Origin: JAVJPJ01 sp040217295
GTDB lineage: Bacteria; Pseudomonadota; Alphaproteobacteria; Rhodobacterales; Rhodobacteraceae
NCBI GenBank assembly: GCA_964460185.1
Contig: CAYWTM010000016.1
Span: forward strand, 1-41,771
Length of the DNA: 41,771 nt
Reading direction: 5' to 3'
This document shows, in pieces, positions 8,367 through 14,880 of the stretch (the first letter of the stretch is position 1; every line of letters starts with the position of its first letter). The notes beneath the pieces are model-generated. The model saw nothing but the letters and a program-made list of their open reading frames with translations, had not been told where the DNA came from and did no database searches. A program made the position numbers and the translations under genes.

Positions 8367-9329
8367 GTGCTGAGTGTGACGAAGGATACCTTTCGGCTGG
8401 CCGAGGCCTTTACCATTTCCCGCGGCTCGCGGACCGAGGCGAAGGTTCTGACCGTGCGGGCCATGCGCGATGGTGTGACCGGCTGGGGCGAATGCGTGCC
8501 CTATGCGCGCTATGGTGAAACGCCGGACAGTGTCACGGCCCAGATCGAGGGGCTGCCCGATGGTATCTCGCGGCAGGACCTGCAAGATGCCCTGCCGCCG
8601 GGCGCGGCGCGGAATGCCGTCGATTGCGCGGTGTGGGATTGGCACGCCAAGCACGAGGGCTGTCCGGTGCACCAGCTTGCCGGATTGCCCGCACCGGGCC
8701 CGGTGATCACGGCCTTTACCCTGTCTCTGAATACGCCGGAGCACATGGAGAAGGCGGCCGCGAGACACGCCCACCGACCGCTGTTGAAGATCAAGCTTGG
8801 CACGCCCGATGACATGCCCCGGCTCGAGGCCGTGCGCCGTGGCGCGCCGGCGTCGCGGATCATCGTGGATGCCAACGAAGGCTGGACGGCCGAGGTGTAT
8901 GCCGACCTGGCCCCGCACCTGTTGCGTCTTGGGGTCGAGATGGTGGAACAACCCCTGCCCGCCGGACAGGATGACATGCTGGCCGAGATCGACCGCCCGC
9001 TGCCGGTATGCGCCGACGAAAGCTGCCATGACCGGGCCAGCCTGCCCACGCTGAAGGGCAAGTATGACATGGTCAACATCAAGCTGGACAAGACCGGGGG
9101 CCTGACCGAGGCGCTGGCGCTGAAGGTCGCGGCGGAGCGCCAGGGCTACGCGATCATGGTCGGCTGCATGGTGGGGTCATCGCTGGCGATGGCGCCTGCG
9201 GTGCTGGTGGCGCAGAACGTGGCGATCACCGACCTGGATGGCCCGCTCTTGCTGGCCGAGGATCGGGACCATCCGTTGATGTATGACGCGGCCGGTGTAC
9301 ACCCGCCCACGTCGGACCTTTGGGGATGA
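8367..9329 (+). CDS. dgcA: N-acetyl-D-glutamate racemase DgcA (enolase superfamily)
   Basis: A 320-residue member of the muconate-lactonizing/dipeptide-epimerase branch of the enolase superfamily. With dgcN beside it, the expected reaction is racemisation of N-acetyl-D-Glu to N-acetyl-L-Glu. The 1,1-proton-transfer machinery is intact: Lys141 and Lys143 in LKIKLG, metal ligands Asp168 (VDAN), Glu194 (VEQP) and Asp217 (ADES), and the second base Lys242 in IKLDKTGG. The start is GTG at 8367, preceded by GGGGAG at a suitable distance; no ATG lies nearer. Without the neighbour one would call it an L-Ala-D/L-Glu epimerase, which remains the alternative. A perfect 24-base palindrome follows the stop. 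Confidence 0.88.
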   Translation: MLSVTKDTFRLAEAFTISRGSRTEAKVLTVRAMRDGVTGWGECVPYARYGETPDSVTAQIEGLPDGISRQDLQDALPPGAARNAVDCAVWDWHAKHEGCPVHQLAGLPAPGPVITAFTLSLNTPEHMEKAAARHAHRPLLKIKLGTPDDMPRLEAVRRGAPASRIIVDANEGWTAEVYADLAPHLLRLGVEMVEQPLPAGQDDMLAEIDRPLPVCADESCHDRASLPTLKGKYDMVNIKLDKTGGLTEALALKVAAERQGYAIMVGCMVGSSLAMAPAVLVAQNVAITDLDGPLLLAEDRDHPLMYDAAGVHPPTSDLWG

Positions 9330-9338
9330 ACGCGCAAA

Positions 9339-9362
9339 CGCGCGCCCGAATTCGGGCGCGCG
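9339..9362. repeat. Perfect 24-base palindrome after dgcA
   Basis: A gap-free palindrome centred between 9350 and 9351 (core GCCCGAATTCGGGC with GCGC flanks), ten bases after the dgcA stop. As RNA it could fold into a very stable hairpin with a small loop. No T-run follows, so it is not a standard intrinsic terminator; it may protect or separate the dgcNA transcript from the transaminase gene. Confidence 0.6.
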
Positions 9363-9429
9363 CTCTCAAGGCGCTTGACGTTTTGCCGATATCCGCCCAC
9401 CAAGCCCTGCGATCGTGAAGGAGCCCGAA

Positions 9430-10284
9430 ATGACCCGCACCGTTTATGTGAATGGCGACTACGTTCCCGAGGACGAGGCCAAGGTCTCGATCTTTGACCG
9501 GGGCTTCTTGTTTGCGGACGGAGTGTACGAGGTGACCAGCGTGCTGGGTGGCAAGCTGATCGATTTTGCGGGCCACGCCCGGCGCTTGCAGCGGTCCCTG
9601 GACGAGTTGTCGATGACCAGCCCGGTGACCGAGGATGAATTGCTCGGGATCCACCGCGAACTGGTGCGGCTGAACGGGATCGACGAAGGCCTGATCTACC
9701 TGCAGGTCACACGCGGCGCGGCGGATCGGGATTTCGCCTTTCCCAAGGATGCGACGCCGACGCTGATTCTGTTCACGCAGGCCAAGCCCGGGCTGGCCGA
9801 TGCGCCGGCGGCCAAGGTCGGCATCAAGGTGATTTCCATCGAGGACATGCGCTGGGGTCGCCGCGACATCAAGACGGTGCAATTGCTGTACCCGTCGATG
9901 GGCAAGATGAAGGCCAAGGAAACGGGTGCCGATGACGCCTGGATGGTCGAGGACGGGCACGTGACCGAGGGCACGTCGAACAATGCCTATATCGTCAAGG
10001 GCAACACGATCATCACCCGGCATCTTGGCCACGAGATCCTGCACGGGATCACCCGCGCCGCGGTGCTGCGATTCGCGCGCGAGGCGCAGATGCAGGTGGA
10101 AGAACGCCCCTTTACCATCGACGAAGCCCGCGCCGCGGATGAGGCGTTCATCACGTCGGCGTCGGCCTTCGTGATGCCGGTGGTCGAGATCGACGGCGAT
10201 GCCATCGGCACGGGCAAGCCGGGTGGTGTCGCCACGCGCCTGCGCGAGATCTACCTGGACGAGATGCGCAAGGCGGCGGTCTAG
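9430..10284 (+). CDS. D-amino-acid transaminase (class IV PLP)
   Basis: A 284-residue fold-type IV PLP aminotransferase, probably a D-alanine:2-oxoglutarate aminotransferase making D-glutamate and pyruvate, or the reverse. VSIFDRGFLFADGVYEV at the N terminus, PLP lysine Lys148 in RRDIKTVQLL, and Glu180 in TEGTSNN are diagnostic of the D-AAT group. The ATG at 9430 has AAGGAG six bases upstream. It follows dgcA by about 100 bases, with a palindrome between. In this context it could feed D-amino groups into D-Glu for the DgcN/DgcA route, which is an inference from position. A branched-chain aminotransferase is less likely because of the EGTSNN form and length. Confidence 0.88.
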   Translation: MTRTVYVNGDYVPEDEAKVSIFDRGFLFADGVYEVTSVLGGKLIDFAGHARRLQRSLDELSMTSPVTEDELLGIHRELVRLNGIDEGLIYLQVTRGAADRDFAFPKDATPTLILFTQAKPGLADAPAAKVGIKVISIEDMRWGRRDIKTVQLLYPSMGKMKAKETGADDAWMVEDGHVTEGTSNNAYIVKGNTIITRHLGHEILHGITRAAVLRFAREAQMQVEERPFTIDEARAADEAFITSASAFVMPVVEIDGDAIGTGKPGGVATRLREIYLDEMRKAAV

Positions 10285-10344
10285 GCCGGCGTCTGGCCCT
10301 TTTCGACAACGCCGCGCCAATCCAATGCGGGCGCGTGCGCGTCT

Positions 10345-10797
10345 TCAGCCGTGTGTCAGGGCCGCGTTATGCGCGACCAGTTCCACGGTGTTGCCCTCGG
10401 GATCCTGGGTGAACACGCCGCGCCAGCCGATCCAGTCAAAGATCTCGACCCGGTAGCTGAGGCCCCGGGCGTCGTACCAGGCCATCACGGCATCCTGTTC
10501 GTCGAAGGGCAGGCTGAGCGCGATGTGGTGCAGCGAGGACCGCGCCCCGGTTTCGGGGGCGCCGGGACCCGCGGCGGGCTGGCCGGGCTGGCGTGACAGG
10601 GAGGCGTCGAACAGGGCCAGAACCTGTGTGTGACCGCCGAAGCCCGCAGCGATTCGGAAAAAGACGATGCCGGGCGCGGCGTTTCCGTCCAGCCGCTGCA
10701 GCCCCAGCACGTCGCCGTAGAACGCGACCATCCGGTCGATGTCCTGGCACCTGATGGCGATCTCGCCCAATCCGCGGATGCGAAAGCCCCTGTCCAT
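10345..10797 (-). CDS. VOC (glyoxalase/bleomycin resistance) family protein
   Basis: A 150-residue vicinal-oxygen-chelate protein made of the usual paired beta-alpha-beta-beta-beta modules. IRGLGEIAIRCQDIDRMVAFYGDVLGLQ opens the first module, SLHHIALSLPFDEQDAVMAWYD opens the second, and TQDPEGNTVELVAHN closes it. Family members bind a metal and act on small molecules or bind antibiotics; the substrate here cannot be read. The ATG at 10797 begins the first motif directly. It lies 26 bases downstream of imuB on the same strand, so it may be co-transcribed and thus SOS-linked. Its stop faces the stop of the transaminase gene. Confidence 0.85.
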   Translation of the reverse strand: MDRGFRIRGLGEIAIRCQDIDRMVAFYGDVLGLQRLDGNAAPGIVFFRIAAGFGGHTQVLALFDASLSRQPGQPAAGPGAPETGARSSLHHIALSLPFDEQDAVMAWYDARGLSYRVEIFDWIGWRGVFTQDPEGNTVELVAHNAALTHG

Positions 10798-10823
10798 GGC
10801 ATGATCCTTGTCCTTGGGTCGTT

Positions 10824-12524
10824 CTACCCGAAATCGCCCTGTGCGAACCAGCCGCCCGACACGGTGCCGCCATGGGCGTAATACAGCCACAGGCGGCTGC
10901 CGTCACCGGTCAGCACGCGCCAGTAGTCGCGCACGCCCGAGCGCCAGTTGGGATCATCCAGCCACCATTCCGGGGCGATGCGTTCGGGGCCCTGCGCGGC
11001 CTCGGTCCGGAACACGCGGCCGCGCCAGCGAAATTCGGGCGGCAGATCGGGCCGGTCGGGTGCGGTGACCGGTTCGGGGCGGAACAGCGTCAGCGGGCGG
11101 GGACGCGGTGTATCGGGCCAGCCCTGGGCCGGGGCGCTGAAGGCGGCGGCCTGGATGGACGCGGTCTTTTCCGGGATATGGCTGTCGGCGGGATGTTCGC
11201 GGGTGATCCGGTCGAGGCCCACGCGCGCGCCGATCCGCGCGACCAGATCCTCCAGCGCCTGGGTTTCGGACCGGCCCGCGCGGGCCTCGGCCGCGACGGC
11301 CCACCCGCCCTTGTGTTCGGTCGCGTGCAGGGGTTCGGTCACGCAGGCGACCAGGCGGATGGCGTCAAAGCCGAACCCGGCCTCGACCTTGCCCAGTTTC
11401 AATTCGAACAGCGGGCGGATGCGGTCGGGCTGATCGGCGGGGCGGGCCAGGCCCACCTCGACCCGTTCGGTGCCGCCCTCGGCCTTGGCCATTTCCAGCC
11501 GCACCCGCCGCGCGCCCCGGCCCTTGGCGCGGAGCTTTTCGCACAGCACGGGCAAAAGCCGGTCGATGCCCGCCAGGATATCGGCCTCAAAGCCGATGGG
11601 ATCGGGCAGGCTGAGCCGGACGGCGAAATGCAGGGGCGCGCCCGCAGGCGAAATGGGTTCGGGTTCGACCCCAAGGGCCTGATCCAGCCGCCAGACAAGG
11701 CCGCGCCCGAACCGGCGTGTCAGCGCGGCACGTGGCATGCCCCACAGATCGCCGATCCGGCGCAGGCCCAGACGCGCCAGCCCGGCGGTGATGTCGGGTT
11801 CGACCCGCAGCGCGGCAATGGGCAGGGGTGCCAATGTCTGCCGCACGCCGCCGGGGGGCGAGATGCGCGCGACGCCGCCCCCATCCGCAGCCTCGATCCG
11901 GGGCGCGGGGCCGCCCTTGACCCAATGGCGTTTGCTGGCGCGGGACCGGGTGGCGCGGGCCTCCTGGTCGATAGCGTCGCCGTTGCGGCCACGGGCCACG
12001 CCGCCGCCGCCGTCACCTGCATAGCGCGCCAGTGCCCAGGCCGCGCCGGCGGTGTCGGCGATGCCGCCCGCCACGGTCAGGCCCAGATCGGCGCAATCCT
12101 GATGCACCTGTTTGAACAGGTTTTCCTCACCCCCGAACAGATGCGCGCAGCCGGTCAGGTCGATCAGCAGCGCCTCGGGCCCTTCTTCGGCGACCCAGGG
12201 GCTGAACTTGCCCGCCCACCGGCGCAGCGCGGCCAGAAACAGCGCCTCGGCCCCCGGATCGGCGGGCCGGGTGATCAGGTCGGGGCACAGCGCGGCAGCC
12301 TCGGCCAGGGCCTGCCCGGAGCTTAGCCCCGCGCGGCTGGCCGCGACATTCAGCGAGACGACCTGGCGCAGGTTGCCGGTTTCGCGGATCACCACCAGCG
12401 GCGCCTCTGCCAGCGTGGGGGTGGCGCGCTGCACCCGTTCGGCGGCCAGACGGGGAAACCACAGCGACAGGATGCGCCGGTTGATCCTGCGCTGAACGGG
12501 GGGCAAAGGGGGTGGGTTGGACAT
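10824..12524 (-). CDS. imuB: ImuB, catalytically inactive Y-family polymerase of the mutasome
   Basis: A 566-residue Y-family polymerase-like protein. The N terminus ILSLWFPRLAAERVQRA replaces the metal-binding Asp-x-Asp of active DinB-type enzymes, as in known ImuB proteins, which bridge the beta clamp, ImuA and DnaE2 in damage-induced mutagenesis. Further ImuB features are EALLIDLTGCAHLFGGEENL, the helix-hairpin-helix GLARLGLRRIGDLWGMPR, and a long C-terminal tail with RGRVFRTEAAQGPERIAPEWW. The ATG at 12524 has no evident Shine-Dalgarno sequence, and a perfect LexA box ends only 15 bases before it. Neither imuA nor dnaE2 lies beside it, unlike the common cassette; they may be elsewhere on the genome. 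Confidence 0.9.
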   Translation of the reverse strand: MSNPPPLPPVQRRINRRILSLWFPRLAAERVQRATPTLAEAPLVVIRETGNLRQVVSLNVAASRAGLSSGQALAEAAALCPDLITRPADPGAEALFLAALRRWAGKFSPWVAEEGPEALLIDLTGCAHLFGGEENLFKQVHQDCADLGLTVAGGIADTAGAAWALARYAGDGGGGVARGRNGDAIDQEARATRSRASKRHWVKGGPAPRIEAADGGGVARISPPGGVRQTLAPLPIAALRVEPDITAGLARLGLRRIGDLWGMPRAALTRRFGRGLVWRLDQALGVEPEPISPAGAPLHFAVRLSLPDPIGFEADILAGIDRLLPVLCEKLRAKGRGARRVRLEMAKAEGGTERVEVGLARPADQPDRIRPLFELKLGKVEAGFGFDAIRLVACVTEPLHATEHKGGWAVAAEARAGRSETQALEDLVARIGARVGLDRITREHPADSHIPEKTASIQAAAFSAPAQGWPDTPRPRPLTLFRPEPVTAPDRPDLPPEFRWRGRVFRTEAAQGPERIAPEWWLDDPNWRSGVRDYWRVLTGDGSRLWLYYAHGGTVSGGWFAQGDFG

Positions 12525-12538
12525 GGCGGCAGCACGAT

Positions 12539-12553
12539 GTTCGCTATTTGTTC
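12539..12553. promoter_or_regulatory. LexA/SOS box GTTC-N7-GTTC
   Basis: GTTC at 12539-12542 and GTTC at 12550-12553 are separated by exactly seven bases, matching the alphaproteobacterial LexA direct-repeat consensus. It lies in the 87-base gap between imuB (minus) and the MOSC gene (plus), so LexA could control either or both. imuB is an established SOS gene in this class. Confidence 0.85.
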
Positions 12554-12611
12554 CAAATCTAGTCCACCCCCCACTGGGAGTCGAGTCCGTCCTGCGCTAG
12601 GTCTGTGCGGG

Positions 12612-13079
12612 ATGGAGACACTTGCCACCCTCATTGCCCGCCATGCGCAGGACGGGACGCTTGACTGGATCGGGCTGCGGCCCGAACGTCTGGCGGACCC
12701 GGTTGCGGTGCCCGAAGCGCTGATGGGTGAAGCGGGGCTGACCGGCGATCACGCCCGTCCCGGCAAACGCGCGATCACGCTGATCCAGGCGGAACATCTG
12801 GCCGCGATCGGCGCGTATCTGGGGCGCGGTCCGATCCCGCCCGAGATCTTGCGCCGCAACCTGGTGGTATCCGGGCTGAACCTGTCGGCGCTGCGCGACC
12901 GGGTGCTGCGGATCGGCGCGGCGCAGGTGCAGATCACCACGCCCTGTGCGCCGTGTTCGCGGATGGAAGCGGTGCTTGGCCCCGGCGGGTATTCCGCGAT
13001 GCGGGGCCATGGCGGGTGGTGCGCGCGTGTCATCACGCCGGGCCTGGTCCGTTCGGGCGACCGGGTCAGCCCGGTCTGA
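12612..13079 (+). CDS. MOSC domain protein
   Basis: A 155-residue single-domain MOSC protein, the fold found at the C terminus of molybdenum cofactor sulfurase and in YiiM/YuaD proteins. Visible features are LTGDHARPGKRAITLIQAEH, the RRNLVVSGLNL strand, and the conserved cysteine region with Cys112 and Cys115 in TTPCAPCSRME. Such proteins are thought to handle sulfur or the molybdenum cofactor; YiiM-type members reduce N-hydroxylated bases. The ATG at 12612 begins the domain; an upstream ATG at 12537 would overlap the LexA box. It is divergent from imuB, which raises the possibility of DNA-damage control. Confidence 0.85.
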   Translation: METLATLIARHAQDGTLDWIGLRPERLADPVAVPEALMGEAGLTGDHARPGKRAITLIQAEHLAAIGAYLGRGPIPPEILRRNLVVSGLNLSALRDRVLRIGAAQVQITTPCAPCSRMEAVLGPGGYSAMRGHGGWCARVITPGLVRSGDRVSPV

Positions 13080-13142
13080 AGCGTTTTCCCTTGGACATGC
13101 CCAAAAGCTCCGGCAGGGTCGGCCCAGCGGGAGGATCGGATC

Positions 13143-13391
13143 ATGCAAGGTCTGGGATTGATTGCCACCATCATCGTGGGGGCATTGGCGGGATGGATCG
13201 CGGAAAAGGTGATGTCGGCGCGGCACGGATTGCTGACCAATATCGTCGTGGGCATCCTGGGGGCGCTGGTGGGCAACGGATTGTTCCGGATCGTGCTGGG
13301 CACCACGTTCGACGGCTGGGTCGGGCAGATGGTGACCGGGGCGATCGGCGCCTGTCTGCTGATCTGGGCCTACCGGATGCTGCGCCGCTGA
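13143..13391 (+). CDS. GlsB/YeaQ/YmgE family small membrane protein
   Basis: An 82-residue integral membrane protein with three hydrophobic segments at about residues 2-20, 30-50 and 60-78. The glycine-rich LIATIIVGALAGWIAEKVM and IVVGILGALVGNGLF motifs are the signature of the transglycosylase-associated/GlsB family. Members are often stress-induced in enterobacteria; the molecular role is unknown. A GGGAGGAT ribosome site precedes the ATG at 13143. It sits between the MOSC gene and the small protein at 13437, all on the plus strand. Confidence 0.92.
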   Translation: MQGLGLIATIIVGALAGWIAEKVMSARHGLLTNIVVGILGALVGNGLFRIVLGTTFDGWVGQMVTGAIGACLLIWAYRMLRR

Positions 13392-13436
13392 GGGTCTGTG
13401 GTTGACACAAGGCCCGCCCCGCAGCAGGAGAGCGCC

Positions 13437-13769
13437 ATGACCAAGGAAAAGAAACCCCCGCGCCCTCAGGCCGTCTATACCCTGGTGGTCGAGGTCGGCC
13501 GCAAGGACGGTGACGGCCTGCCCGCCAAGGCCACCGGCGCGGCGTTGCTGTGTTATGCGTCCGGCGTCGACGAGGCCGAGGCGGTGCGCGAAACCGTGGC
13601 GATCCTCAAGCAGGCCGATCTGGCGCCGCTGGATGTCACGGGCCACGGCACCCTGGCCGAACGGCAGGAGGCGGGCGAAGAGATCGCGCAAGACGAACGC
13701 GACCTGATGGATCGTGCGGCGGCGGAAAACTCGGTCATCGTCGCGCAGATGACCCCGTTCTACGACTGA
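13437..13769 (+). CDS. Conserved protein of unknown function, 110 residues
   Basis: A 110-residue soluble acidic protein. AVYTLVVEVGRKDGDGLPAKATGAALLCYASGVDEAEAVRETVAILKQA suggests an alpha-beta fold with an ACT-like or ferredoxin-like strand-helix-strand order. I do not recognise a named family. The ATG at 13437 follows CAGGAG by seven bases. The gene is 45 bases after the GlsB-like gene on the same strand. Its stop faces the stop of the Hint-like gene across eight bases. Confidence 0.75.
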   Translation: MTKEKKPPRPQAVYTLVVEVGRKDGDGLPAKATGAALLCYASGVDEAEAVRETVAILKQADLAPLDVTGHGTLAERQEAGEEIAQDERDLMDRAAAENSVIVAQMTPFYD

Positions 13770-13777
13770 GCCACGGG

Positions 13778-14875
13778 TCAGATCAGGGACCGGCGGCCCT
13801 TGGCCGAGGCCGAGATCAGCGCCTGCGCGCCCGCGCGATCGAGAACCGGCAGGCAGGGCGTGCGATCCGCTTCGCTCAGGTTGGGGCGGGGGCCGTGATC
13901 GGTGGCGGCCACCACATCGGCCAACAGAGCGGTTTCCACGCCGCAGCGGTCGACCGACACGCAGGCATGGTCATCAAGCATCAGGTGAAAGAAATAGCGA
14001 ACGGGCTCCCGCCGGTCGCGAAATGCGCCGGGGCTGGCGGTCATGTCGCTGGCGGCCATCAGCACCATCTCGTGGTCAAAGATGTATTCCACCGCCGGGC
14101 CGGATCGCAGAACCCGCGTTTCCGGGGTGACGCAGATATCGTGGGTCAGCCCGAAATAGGGCGCGCGCATCAGGACCGGGGCGTTTCGGCCCAGGCACAG
14201 GCGCGGCCGGGCCTCGATCCAGCGCAGCGGCATCGGCTGGCCGGTGACGGTCAGCAGATGCATGCCCGGTTTCAGGTTCCTGGCGGCGACCGGCCCCCGG
14301 GTCGTCTGCAAGATGGCGTTGCCATCCAATGCGGGCAGATCCGTGGGCAGCAAGCCGAACTCGGCGATCGCGGCCACGTGACAGATCGACAGGAACCGGG
14401 GATCGCGCGGCAACGCCTCGTCCAGTCGCGCCAGATGCGGCAGGCCCGCGCGCAGGCGGCGGCGAAGCGGCCGGTCCGCGTTGCTGAAATCCGCGATATC
14501 GGCGCGTCCGCGCGCGCAGGACCGGTAGCGCAGGGTCACCGTTTCGCCGGACCGGGCGAATCCGGCCTCGGTCGAGATGTCGATTTCCCCATGGACCAGG
14601 CGCAGCGCGCCGTCCGGCATGGCGTAAAGACAAATCGCACGATCCGGATCGGCCGCGCCCTGCCAAAGGCGCAGCGCAGTCCCGCGTCTTGGAGGCGGAA
14701 CCGTGAATTCAAGGCACAGGGTCATGTCGAACAGCGGTTGCGATGTCGCGCGCGGCGCAAGGCGGATCATGGCATGGCCGTTTCGCCAGATCGCGGCCCA
14801 CCGCCCATCCGTCACCGGCGCGCGCGGCGTGTCCCGTGTGGGGCTGGCAATCGAAAGGGCGCGCGCGAGGGACAT
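13778..14875 (-). CDS. Degenerate Hint-domain protein lacking catalytic residues
   Basis: A 365-residue protein whose residues 180-330 align by eye with the Hint domain of the gene just upstream. The splicing cysteine of that protein (VPCFVRGTRI) is replaced by Ala182 in LPALDGNAIL, and the histidine of its SPQHR motif by Thr253 in TPETR. The rest of the framework is kept: LRWIEARPR, the FDHEMVLMAA block and the VRYFFHLMLDDH block. The N-terminal 170 residues hold beta-rich sequence (PLFDMTLCLEFTVPP) like a lectin or LamG fold. No signal peptide is seen. It starts five bases after the stop of the larger Hint protein, so the two are surely one operon. Autoprocessing looks lost; a binding or structural role is possible. 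Confidence 0.8.
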   Translation of the reverse strand: MSLARALSIASPTRDTPRAPVTDGRWAAIWRNGHAMIRLAPRATSQPLFDMTLCLEFTVPPPRRGTALRLWQGAADPDRAICLYAMPDGALRLVHGEIDISTEAGFARSGETVTLRYRSCARGRADIADFSNADRPLRRRLRAGLPHLARLDEALPRDPRFLSICHVAAIAEFGLLPTDLPALDGNAILQTTRGPVAARNLKPGMHLLTVTGQPMPLRWIEARPRLCLGRNAPVLMRAPYFGLTHDICVTPETRVLRSGPAVEYIFDHEMVLMAASDMTASPGAFRDRREPVRYFFHLMLDDHACVSVDRCGVETALLADVVAATDHGPRPNLSEADRTPCLPVLDRAGAQALISASAKGRRSLI

Positions 14876-14880
14876 GCCGT

